This document shows positions 18,283-25,356 of a stretch of 64,000 bases of DNA, piece after piece. The stretch's first letter is position 1, and every line of letters starts with the position of its first letter. Position numbers and translations under genes: made by a program. Source of the DNA: Streptomyces sp. RFCAC02 (GTDB lineage Bacteria > Actinomycetota > Actinomycetes > Streptomycetales > Streptomycetaceae); contig NZ_SAUH01000001.1 of NCBI RefSeq assembly GCF_004193175.1, positions 1,219,501-1,283,500 of the forward strand, read 5' to 3'. The notes beneath the pieces were generated by a model. That model was not told the DNA's origin. It worked only from the letters and a program-made list of their open reading frames with translations, and ran no database searches.

Positions 18283-19803
18283 ATGCGGCCCGTAGTCATC
18301 CTGGACTGCTTCACCGTCGAGCCCAGCGGTCTCGGCGTACCGCCCTATCTGTCGACTTACGTGCGCGCCGCCTGGTCCGCACTGCGCCGAACCCGCCCCG
18401 AGGCTGACGTCCGGTACTTGACCATCGATGACGTGAGATGGTGTCTGGCAGGAGGGAAACCGGCCGTCGAGCCGCCCCAGAGCGACCCGCTCACATACTC
18501 GACCACCGTCAACCGGAACAACGCCGTTCAGTTTCTGCGCGACGCCGAGATCGTCGTTGTGGTAGCAGGCGACGCGGTCCCGTCGACTCACCTCCACGCA
18601 GTGAACGGGTCGTTGCCGGAGATTGCCCGAGCACTCGCCTGCGCCCGAGGGCACCGCTTCCTGCTGGGCCCGCTGTCCACGTATGCCACCGCGGCGTCTG
18701 CTGAGTACGCCGGGCTGTTCGACGCCATCCACACCCATACCGTGACGTCGGGCGATCTCCTCCTAGGGAGTCGCCGGCCGGCGGACTACCGGCAGATGCG
18801 GCGCGACCGCGACTCGTTCACGGGCCTGATCGAGCAGATGCCCTGGCGGCCGATCGCCGAACTGGAGCTGTACCGGGGCTGCACGCGCCGGAAGTTCTGC
18901 GATTTCTGCAATGAACCGGCCAAGTCTCCGCTAGTTGCCTTCCGCGAGGTGGACGACGTCGTGACCGAGGTGGAGCAGCTCTACGCCAGCGGAGTCCGCA
19001 ACTTCCGACTTGGCCAGCAGACCTGCTTCTTCTCCTACCGCAACCGGGACGAGGAGGCGATTCGTGCCCTGCTGGACGGTATCCGCCAACGGTGCCCGGA
19101 GCTGGAAGTCCTGCACATCGACAACGCGGACCCCCTCGCCGTGGCCTCACCCGTCGGTCGGCGCATCGCCAAGCTGGTCGCTACCTACTGCACCGAGGGC
19201 AACTGCGCGCCCATGGGCATCGAGTCGTTCGACCCCGTCGTCATCCAGCGGAACACCTTGACGTGCACGCCCGAGGTCCTCATGCGGGCGGTCGAGAACG
19301 TCAACGAGGCCGGGGCCACTCGTGGTCCCGGGGGGTTGCCGACACTTCTGCCCGGCCTCAACTTGATCTACGGCCTGCCCGGGGAGACCCACCGGACCCA
19401 TGCGGCCAACCTCCAGGGTCTGTCAGCGATCCTCGACGCCGGTCTGCTGTGCCACCGCACCAACGTCCGTCTGGCACGGGCCTTCCCCGGGACGCCGCTG
19501 GCCGCCCTCGGCGAGCGGAAACCGCTGCCCTCCGCCGAACACTTCGTCACCTGGAAGGCGGACATCGACCACACCTGGGACCAGCCGATGAAGGAACGGG
19601 TGTATCCCACGGGCCTGCGGGTGCCGGGCCTGCACTCCTACTTCATCGGGCAGGGCGGGACTTGGTGGCGACGACTCGGCTCGTACTCCATCCAGGTCGT
19701 GGAACAGGATGCGGCCGTTCCACTCGGAACCACGGCCGACCTCATGGTCACCGGACATGCCCCACGGATGATCTACGGAGAGCGCCTTGCACCAACTGCC
19801 TGA
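18283..19803 (+). CDS. Radical SAM protein, COG1031-like
   Basis: A 506-residue radical SAM enzyme. The cluster motif is C200, C206, C209 (YRGCTRRKFCDFC, CX5CX2C, longer than the usual CX3CX2C), followed by NEPAKSPLVAFREVDDVV and VRNFRLGQQTCFF. These features resemble my recollection of archaeal COG1031 proteins (radical SAM with a C-terminal helix-hairpin-helix). A GLPGE segment in LIYGLPGETHRTH fits a SAM-binding strand. The first 180 residues are a separate Rossmann-like region without a clear B12 motif. No HhH domain is visible at its own C-terminus, but the third gene of the operon has one. AAGGGAGAG precedes the ATG. It is the first gene of the operon; its end overlaps the next by 17 bases. 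Confidence 0.85.
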   Translation: MRPVVILDCFTVEPSGLGVPPYLSTYVRAAWSALRRTRPEADVRYLTIDDVRWCLAGGKPAVEPPQSDPLTYSTTVNRNNAVQFLRDAEIVVVVAGDAVPSTHLHAVNGSLPEIARALACARGHRFLLGPLSTYATAASAEYAGLFDAIHTHTVTSGDLLLGSRRPADYRQMRRDRDSFTGLIEQMPWRPIAELELYRGCTRRKFCDFCNEPAKSPLVAFREVDDVVTEVEQLYASGVRNFRLGQQTCFFSYRNRDEEAIRALLDGIRQRCPELEVLHIDNADPLAVASPVGRRIAKLVATYCTEGNCAPMGIESFDPVVIQRNTLTCTPEVLMRAVENVNEAGATRGPGGLPTLLPGLNLIYGLPGETHRTHAANLQGLSAILDAGLLCHRTNVRLARAFPGTPLAALGERKPLPSAEHFVTWKADIDHTWDQPMKERVYPTGLRVPGLHSYFIGQGGTWWRRLGSYSIQVVEQDAAVPLGTTADLMVTGHAPRMIYGERLAPTA

Positions 19804-20497
19804 CGGATCGCTCGCAACCCTGGCGGCGCTTGACGCGGCTGCCCACCGGATCGTGCGGATCGGGCTGCTGCTCCCCTGGGCGAATGTGGCGGTCGAGACC
19901 GAGCTGCCGCGCCTCGGCTTGCGCAACACGGTCTTCCACCACACCCGGCTGGTCCCAGCCTCTGGAACGACTGCCATCGATACATCGTTCTGGCACGGGC
20001 TACGGGCGGCCTCGGCGGAAGCACTGGGCTCGCTGTCCCAGGTCGAGCTGGACGCGGTTCTCCTCGCGTGTACATCGGCCGGGTTCACTGGCGGACCGCA
20101 CCTGCCCGCAGGCGTCACCACGGCGTTCGACGCGGTGCTCGCTGCGCTGGCCGCTGCGGATGTGACGCAGGTGGTGCTCGGCACGCCTTATCCAATCGAC
20201 GTCACAGAGGCCGAGGCCAGCGCGCTCGCGGAGACCGGTATCGAGGTCCTGGGACACGCGAGCCTCGGTCAGGACGACGGGTATTCGCGGATCACCACCG
20301 ACAGGGTCCTGGCACTGGTGGAGGAGCTTCCGCAGCGCGCGGTCGACGCGGCGCAGGCTGTGGTGCTGTCCTGTACCGGGTGGCACACCCTTGCGGCGGT
20401 GACCGAGCTGGAACAGCGGCTCCGGACACCCGTCTTCTCCTCGAACCTCGCCATGGCCCTCCTCGCCGCCCGCCTCAGTTCAGGAGTCCCGGCATGA
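19787..20497 (+). CDS. Maleate isomerase / Asp-Glu racemase superfamily protein
   Basis: A 236-residue two-domain protein. The opening RIGLLLPWANVAVETELPRL matches the maleate isomerase/arylmalonate decarboxylase subgroup, and both catalytic cysteine positions are kept: C95 in LLACTSAGF and C196 in VLSCTGWH. Enzymes with both cysteines typically isomerise or racemise by proton transfer at a carboxylate-activated carbon. The TTG start is supported by GGAGAG upstream within the radical SAM gene, a translational overlap. The substrate is unknown; an isomerase or decarboxylase acting on a side chain added by the radical SAM enzyme would fit. Confidence 0.8.
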   Translation: MHQLPDGSLATLAALDAAAHRIVRIGLLLPWANVAVETELPRLGLRNTVFHHTRLVPASGTTAIDTSFWHGLRAASAEALGSLSQVELDAVLLACTSAGFTGGPHLPAGVTTAFDAVLAALAAADVTQVVLGTPYPIDVTEAEASALAETGIEVLGHASLGQDDGYSRITTDRVLALVEELPQRAVDAAQAVVLSCTGWHTLAAVTELEQRLRTPVFSSNLAMALLAARLSSGVPA

Positions 20498-21339
20498 CCA
20501 CTGTCCGCCGCTCGGCGGTGAAGCCGCTGGAGATCCGACGGGTGCACCGGCTCGTTGCCCGAGCCGCCGCACTGCCGGATGTCCGGGCCGAAGTCGAGGC
20601 CAACCACGACAACAACCGGTGGTGGCCCATGACGATCACTGACCCGCGCGTGCGGATGCTCGCCGCCGGCTGGTCCACCCGGGTCTCCTACCGCATGGTC
20701 GGCACCTATGCGAAGGTCATTCGGGCAGCGGACGCCCTGGGCTTCGACGCGCTGGTGGCTGCGACCGAGGTCGAACTCGCCGAGCTGGTTCGCCCTCTCG
20801 GTCTGGCCCGGACGAGGATCGACTACCTGCGCTCGCTCGCCGAGCTGCTGCGAGGCTGGAGCAAGGAGGGCGTTGATCCGTTGTCGGCGTCGGCCGACAA
20901 CGACGAGCTGATCGGCGACTTCACACAGCGCGTGCACGGGGCGTCGTACAAGGTGGCCCAGTGCGCGATCCTCACCGCTCGCGGATATCACTGCGGAATC
21001 ATCCCTGTGGACTCCGGCATGGTCAGCAAACTCGCGCCCGCTCTGGGGATCGACCTGCCGCCCGGAGCGGTGGCCCACGAACGGATGCGTCACGTCCTGG
21101 AAGCCGCTGTCCACGCGCGGGCACGCGATTTCCGCGCCCTGGCCGCCGAGCACGACCACCAGGTCACCATCCCGGAGGGTGCAGAGCCGACCTGGTGGGT
21201 GCACCTCACCCTGATCTACTTCAAGCGGCTGTACCTGAACGGCCCCTCGCCGAAGCTTTGCGCCCACAGGCCGCTGTGCGTCAGAGCCGTCGGCTGCGCC
21301 CACCGCGGCCGGGCTGCCCATACGAGGGGCCGAGGGTGA
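20494..21339 (+). CDS. HhH-GPD (endonuclease III fold) protein
   Basis: A 281-residue protein with the helix-hairpin-helix glycosylase fold. The segment GASYKVAQCAILTARGYHCG followed by IIPVDSGMVSKLAPALG corresponds to the HhH and catalytic region of EndoIII/MutY, with Lys153 and Asp173 in place of the lysine and aspartate nucleophile/activator. The C-terminus has C256, C262, C268 (CX5CX5C), which resembles but does not match the four-Cys iron-sulfur loop of EndoIII. A WW pair (NRWWPMTITDPRV) lies near residue 43. ATG 20494 overlaps the previous stop by 4 bases and has AGGAG eight bases upstream. It could remove a modified base, or act as a base-modifying enzyme of this fold as proposed for phage thymine pyrophosphorylases. 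Confidence 0.75.
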   Translation: MTTVRRSAVKPLEIRRVHRLVARAAALPDVRAEVEANHDNNRWWPMTITDPRVRMLAAGWSTRVSYRMVGTYAKVIRAADALGFDALVAATEVELAELVRPLGLARTRIDYLRSLAELLRGWSKEGVDPLSASADNDELIGDFTQRVHGASYKVAQCAILTARGYHCGIIPVDSGMVSKLAPALGIDLPPGAVAHERMRHVLEAAVHARARDFRALAAEHDHQVTIPEGAEPTWWVHLTLIYFKRLYLNGPSPKLCAHRPLCVRAVGCAHRGRAAHTRGRG

Positions 21340-22154
21340 CGCGCCTCGACGTGTTGGGCAACGTCAGCCGGGACGTGACCCGCTACCCGAACCACCGTGG
21401 AGGTGCTCGTATCGGCGGAGCCGCACTGTTCGTGGCGCTCGCGGCGGCCAGGGCTGGCCGCCACGCCGCACCGGTCTGCGTCCTGGGCCAGGATTTGGCC
21501 CACGTACCACAGGCGCCGGGGCTGGGCGGCATCGACTGGTCGGCGTGCAGTAAGGCCGAAGGGCCGTCCACCCGCTTCGACCTGCGGTACAACCTCCAGG
21601 GCGAACTCATCAATGTCCGTGCCGCCTACGGCGTCGCCGAACGACTGACCGACCACGTTCTAGCGCACATCGAGCGGTACCCGGACGGCGAGTACCACGT
21701 CTGCTGCCGCCACCCTCTTGATGCGGCAGCCGTCCTCAGCCGACTCACGCACCACAGGGCCACCTTCAGCATCGACTTCTTTCTGACCAGTGCAGAGACC
21801 ATGATCCGGACCGCCGCCCCCTGGCTCAACCAGGCAAGCGCACTGTTCGTCAACGCCGCTGAACACCGGCTCCTTCAGTCCCTCGCCGATACGACGGCTC
21901 TGCCGGAAGTCGTAGTGACCGACGGGCCTCGCCCGGCCCGGGTGTGGTCCTTCGGCCGAGAGGCCGCCTCGGTGTTGCCTCCTTCCCAGCCACCACGAGA
22001 GGTGTCGGGCGCCGGTGACACCCTGGCCGGCGCCTTCCTAGCGCACCGGTCCCGGGGCGCTACACCCACCCAGGCTCTGGCCGAAGCGACGGAAGCAGCG
22101 GCCCACTTCGTGGCGGCTCCGCCCCTTCCTGTCCCGGCGCGACCCCGTGCTTGA
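21336..22154 (+). CDS. PfkB-family sugar/nucleoside kinase
   Basis: A 272-residue ribokinase-fold kinase. The substrate half carries RIGGAALFVALAAARAG, and the C-terminal signature REVSGAGDTLAGAFLAHRS holds the catalytic aspartate and anion hole (GAGD). It is somewhat shorter than ribokinase (about 305). GTG 21336 overlaps the previous stop by four bases (GTGA). In this operon a nucleoside or sugar phosphorylation role is likely, comparable with pseudouridine or adenosine kinases of the same family; the substrate is inferred only from neighbours. Confidence 0.85.
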   Translation: MTRLDVLGNVSRDVTRYPNHRGGARIGGAALFVALAAARAGRHAAPVCVLGQDLAHVPQAPGLGGIDWSACSKAEGPSTRFDLRYNLQGELINVRAAYGVAERLTDHVLAHIERYPDGEYHVCCRHPLDAAAVLSRLTHHRATFSIDFFLTSAETMIRTAAPWLNQASALFVNAAEHRLLQSLADTTALPEVVVTDGPRPARVWSFGREAASVLPPSQPPREVSGAGDTLAGAFLAHRSRGATPTQALAEATEAAAHFVAAPPLPVPARPRA

Positions 22155-22179
22155 TCACCGATTCGGAGGGCTCCTTCCG

Positions 22180-23127
22180 GTGTCCATCTACGTAGCCCAT
22201 CGGCTCTTCGCCGCTCACGACCGCGCCCTCGCTGCCGCGCTCGCCGAGCGGCTTGCCAAAAAGGTCGGCTCCGAGCGGGTCTTCCTGCCCTTCTGCGACA
22301 CCGACGAGGAGGAGCTGGTCGCCGAGGTCAAGGGCCGTCGCCTGTTCGAGCTGGACCGGGAACGCCTCGGCCGCCTCGACGCGATGATCGCGATCCTCCA
22401 CGGACCGAGCCTCGACGACGGAGTCTGCATGGAAATCGGCTACGCCGCCGCTATCGGCGTCCCTGTGCTCCTGTTCACAACCGACTTCCAGACCTACTCC
22501 CTCACCAAGAACGGCGCTCCCCTCGACTTCCCGGACCCGCTCATCCAGGCCGTAGCCAGGCATACCATCCGGATACCTCACCTCGGACCGCCGTCCTCCT
22601 CGCCTCAGAAAGGTGCGACCCACTACGCCGCCTTCGGTGCCCGGAACCTGTCTCAGATCGACACCGCGCTCGACACGGCGGTCGACGCCGTACTGGAGCT
22701 GCCGTCTCCTTGCCCCCAGCCGACGCCCCGCCGCAGGGACGGACTCGTCTACGTCGAGGGGTCCCCCTACGCGGCGTGGGGCCACGATCGCCTCGCCCGC
22801 CTGTGTCTGGGGGCGGGGCATCGCCTCGCGCTGCCCCGCCGATTCGCTGTCGCCGACCCGATCGCTGAAGCCATCGGTGACTTCACCACAGCGTGCGATG
22901 CGCCGCGCTTCCTGGCGGACGTCTCCGGACCTGAGACCCCGCCGGGTACCGCTCTTCTGATCGGTGCCGCTCTCGCCTCCGGCGTGCGGATCGCCGCGTT
23001 CCATCCGCGCCCGACATACACCCACGCTTCCGGCCGCGAACCGAACCAGCGCAATCTCATGATCCAGTACGCCGTCCACGCTTACCTCGCCGACTTGGAA
23101 GCGGTACGGGCATGGCTGACGCTGTGA
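22180..23127 (+). CDS. Tandem nucleoside 2-deoxyribosyltransferase-like protein
   Basis: A 315-residue protein with two deoxyribosyltransferase-like halves. Half one starts at once with SIYVAHRLF and keeps the catalytic segment GPSLDDGVCMEIGYAAAIG with nucleophile E85. Half two starts near YVEGSPYAAWGH (191-202) and has SGPETPPGTALLIGAALASG, where the glutamate is replaced by a hydrophobic residue; near the end is NLMIQYA (292), a motif that in single-domain enzymes completes the partner active site. GTG 22180 is chosen for its GGAGGG nine bases ahead; an in-frame GTG at 22147 overlapping the kinase is the alternative. It probably exchanges or hydrolyses bases on deoxynucleosides. Confidence 0.8.
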   Translation: MSIYVAHRLFAAHDRALAAALAERLAKKVGSERVFLPFCDTDEEELVAEVKGRRLFELDRERLGRLDAMIAILHGPSLDDGVCMEIGYAAAIGVPVLLFTTDFQTYSLTKNGAPLDFPDPLIQAVARHTIRIPHLGPPSSSPQKGATHYAAFGARNLSQIDTALDTAVDAVLELPSPCPQPTPRRRDGLVYVEGSPYAAWGHDRLARLCLGAGHRLALPRRFAVADPIAEAIGDFTTACDAPRFLADVSGPETPPGTALLIGAALASGVRIAAFHPRPTYTHASGREPNQRNLMIQYAVHAYLADLEAVRAWLTL

Positions 23128-23624
23128 ACCTCGAAGAGATGGCCACCACCCACGACACACTCGTCCTCGAAGGTCCCGACGGGGTAGGGAAGAGCACACT
23201 CGCGGAGCGGTTCGCAGTGCAGCACGGCTTCCGGGTGATCCACTCTCCCAGGACGCCGGACCATCTCGACCTGGCCACCCGGTACCGCGAGATCCTCAGC
23301 GGTGCCGGCCGCATCCTCTTCGATCGCTGCTTCATCAGTGAGCTGGTCTACGGCCCCCTGCACCGCGGCAGGTCACGCATCACCTGGAGCGAGGCGCTCG
23401 ACCTGGCGGAGAGTGTGATCAATCGCAAGGGTCTGTTCGTCCATCTGACCGCGCCCCCGCCCGTTATTCATCAGCGGCTCCTCGACCGCGATGGGGAGTC
23501 CGTCGGCCTTGGGGAAGTCGCCGCGCTTGTCACCGGCTATCAGCGAGTCTTCACCACTCTCGCGGACTACACCAAGGTGCTCACCTTCGGCACAACGACT
23601 CTCGAACTCCCGCCTGCCGGGTAG
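23112..23624 (+). CDS. Thymidylate-kinase-like P-loop kinase
   Basis: A 170-residue P-loop kinase. The Walker A motif is EGPDGVGKSTLAERF at about 20-34. The segment DRCFISELVYGPLHRGRS near 76 resembles the DR...VYGP..RG pattern I associate with phage-type thymidylate/5-hydroxymethyl-dUMP kinases rather than cellular Tmk. It is shorter than cellular Tmk (about 205). ATG 23112 is used; GTG 23124, overlapping the previous stop as GTGA, or ATG 23139 are possible. It probably phosphorylates a (deoxy)nucleoside monophosphate produced by the operon. Confidence 0.78.
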   Translation: MADAVNLEEMATTHDTLVLEGPDGVGKSTLAERFAVQHGFRVIHSPRTPDHLDLATRYREILSGAGRILFDRCFISELVYGPLHRGRSRITWSEALDLAESVINRKGLFVHLTAPPPVIHQRLLDRDGESVGLGEVAALVTGYQRVFTTLADYTKVLTFGTTTLELPPAG

Positions 23625-23703
23625 ACACGGCGGGGAGCGGCACGCCGGACCCGCAGCTAACGCTAGGCTGCGGCGTCCCCCGCTGTATCGCTTCGGAGAA
23701 GTC

Positions 23704-24009
23704 GTGGACATCTCATCCGCCCAGAAGCTCGCCTGGGAGAACAAACTCTCCAAGGGTTTCAACACCACCGACACCCCGCTGGAGTTCGGACTCCTCACAG
23801 CCGAGGTCGGCGAAGCCTTCACCGCCTGGCGCAAAGGGCTTCCCGACCTGGGCGAAGAACTGGCCGACATCTTCCTCTACCTGACCGCCCTGGCGGAGAT
23901 GAACGGACTGGACCTCGACTCAGAAGTCACCCGGAAGATCGAGAAGAACACACGACGCACGTACGAGCGGAACGAACACGGAGCGCTGATCAGGACGAGC
24001 ACCGACTGA
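23704..24009 (+). CDS. MazG-like NTP pyrophosphohydrolase
   Basis: A 101-residue all-alpha NTP-PPase of the MazG/iMazG type. Metal-binding acidic residues are in LLTAEVGEAFTAWRKGL and EELADIFLYLTALAEMNG, the ExxE...ExxD pattern of the family. Such enzymes hydrolyse NTPs or dNTPs to monophosphates and often clean modified nucleotides. GTG 23704 has GGAGAA just upstream. The gene is 79 bases after the kinase gene, and a TAGGCT at about 23663 could be a -10 box giving it its own promoter. Confidence 0.85.
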   Translation: MDISSAQKLAWENKLSKGFNTTDTPLEFGLLTAEVGEAFTAWRKGLPDLGEELADIFLYLTALAEMNGLDLDSEVTRKIEKNTRRTYERNEHGALIRTSTD

Positions 24010-24022
24010 CCCCCGCCTGCGG

Positions 24023-24050
24023 CCCGCCGACCTCGCGCTGGTCGGGCGGG
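24023..24050. terminator. Hairpin between operon end and NUDIX gene
   Basis: CCCGCCGACC pairs with GGTCGGGCGGG across a seven-base loop with one bulged G. It sits between the convergent MazG and NUDIX genes. Confidence 0.45.
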
Positions 24051-24087
24051 GCAGCGGTGTCTCGTCCTTCTCCCCCGGGACAGTTCG

Positions 24088-24525
24088 CTACGCGAAGGCC
24101 GCGGAGAAGGGTTCGTCCTGCTCGACGGCGTCGCGCAGGACAGCCGCGATCTCCGGGGGCAGGAGGTTGGCGGCGTCGATCGCCTCCGTGGTGAGAGGGA
24201 TCTCCTGGAGGATGTACTCGCCCCGGCCCTCCTGGCTGAACTCCGGGCCACAGCGGTCCTCGAAGCTCCACCGTTCGATGGTGGCCAGGTAGAAGTCCTG
24301 CCGCTCGTCACCGGTGACGAGAGTGTGGAGGAGACTCACGATCCGGGGCTCGCCGGCGATCTCCTCACGGACCTCGCGGAGCAGGGCATCCTCGGGACCG
24401 GCGTCGGCCGGCTCGACCTTGCCGCCGACGATCACCGAGTACGGGGCGACTCCCGGGCGAATGCGCCGCATCACCAGCATGGTGTCGTTCGGGGTGAGGA
24501 GGACGGCTCGGACACGGTGCTGCAT
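24088..24525 (-). CDS. NUDIX hydrolase
   Basis: A 145-residue NUDIX protein. The NUDIX box is readable from GGKVEPADAG through EDALLREVREEIAGEP (G-x5-E-x7-REVxEE) at about residues 33-60. The N-terminus MQHRVRAVLLTPNDTMLVMRR is the usual first strand pair, and YSVIVGGKV leads into the box. Convergent to the nucleotide operon, it may clean an oxidised or modified nucleotide, though NUDIX substrates cannot be read from sequence. Convergent placement means it is not part of the operon itself. Confidence 0.88.
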   Translation of the reverse strand: MQHRVRAVLLTPNDTMLVMRRIRPGVAPYSVIVGGKVEPADAGPEDALLREVREEIAGEPRIVSLLHTLVTGDERQDFYLATIERWSFEDRCGPEFSQEGRGEYILQEIPLTTEAIDAANLLPPEIAAVLRDAVEQDEPFSAAFA

Positions 24526-24690
24526 GGTGTTCTGCTTCCCGTTCGGTGGTGAGGGATCGGATCAGTGGAGGAGCCGGCCTCCATAGACATGCAACGACCG
24601 ACCGGTGGCGGAGGACGCGCTCTGGTAGTGCGCGATGGGGGCGGCCCTTGTCGGTGGGTGGGGGGTAGAGTGTCGGAGTTGATCAAGTGA

Positions 24691-24726
24691 GCCTCCCGTG
24701 CGTCCTGTTGGGTGCCGGGAGGCTTT
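24691..24726 (+). terminator. Leader hairpin with T-run upstream of GNAT gene
   Basis: GCCTCCCG (24691-24698) pairs with CGGGAGGC (24716-24723), followed by TTT. A TAGAGT at 24666-24671 could be the -10 of a promoter starting around 24678. The hairpin would then lie in the 5' leader of the GNAT gene (start 24769), as an attenuator would, or end a small transcript. Confidence 0.4.
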
Positions 24727-24768
24727 CGTGTGTCAGGAGTTTCTCTTCGTCGGAGCGAAGGTCGGGGC

Positions 24769-25272
24769 ATGCGGCGGATCGAGGTTCGGGTGGCCGGGAG
24801 TACGGATCGTCCGGTGGTGGAGCGGTTGTGGCTCCTGTTCCGGCATGACATGTCGGAGTTCACCGGAGAACTGCCCGGGGTCGGTGGTGAGTTCCGGCGG
24901 GAGCGGCTCGATGCCGTGCTCCGTGGGGAGCCGGGGTGGGTCGCGTTCCTCGTGCTGAGCGGCGGGCTGCCCGTCGGGTTCGCCTTCGTACGGGGGGCCG
25001 ATGGGCCGGTGCGCGTGATGAACAGTTTCTTCGTCGTGCGCGGCGCACGGCGGGACGGGGTCGGGCTGCGGGCCGTCCGGGAGGTCGTCGGCCGCTTTCC
25101 CGGGGCCTGGGAGGTGGCGTTCCAGAAGGAGAACGCGGGGGCCGCCGCGTTCTGGCGTCGCGTGGCGGCGGACATCTGCGGTGGTGGCGGGTGGCGGGAG
25201 GAGCGGCGCCCGGTGCCCGGGCGCCCCGGACTGCCGCCCGACAACTGGATCTCCCTCAGCGCCGGGGCGTGA
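24769..25272 (+). CDS. GNAT family acetyltransferase
   Basis: A 167-residue acyltransferase. The fold is recognisable from GWVAFLVLSGGLPVGFAFVR, then VRVMNSFFVVRGARRDGVGL (beta4 and the acetyl-CoA loop RRDGVG), and FQKENAGAAAFWRRV in which N-xx-A-xx-F/Y-W is the usual alpha4 pattern. ATG 24769 is chosen as the family begins with IEVRVAG; in-frame GTG codons at 24712 and 24730 lie inside the leader hairpin. The substrate is unknown. Confidence 0.82.
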   Translation: MRRIEVRVAGSTDRPVVERLWLLFRHDMSEFTGELPGVGGEFRRERLDAVLRGEPGWVAFLVLSGGLPVGFAFVRGADGPVRVMNSFFVVRGARRDGVGLRAVREVVGRFPGAWEVAFQKENAGAAAFWRRVAADICGGGGWREERRPVPGRPGLPPDNWISLSAGA

Positions 25273-25291
25273 GGGCCGCGCGTGAAAAAGG

Positions 25292-25335
25292 TGCGGGACC
25301 GCGTTCCGGCCGGAAGGCCGGGGTGCGGTCCCGCA
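25292..25335. terminator. Strong terminator between convergent genes
   Basis: An 11-base perfect stem (TGCGGGACCGC at 25292-25302, GCGGTCCCGCA at 25325-25335). Reading on the minus strand it is followed by CCTTTTT, a true U-tract, so it is best assigned to the SPW-protein gene. Confidence 0.85.
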
Positions 25336-25356
25336 TCGTGGGGGTGAGTCGGGCGC

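Noticed and set aside
24580..24740. The stem-loop region considered as a tRNA or attachment-site remnant.
   Set aside because: There is no cloverleaf, anticodon arm or CCA end, and no integrase nearby; a terminator-like leader hairpin is simpler.
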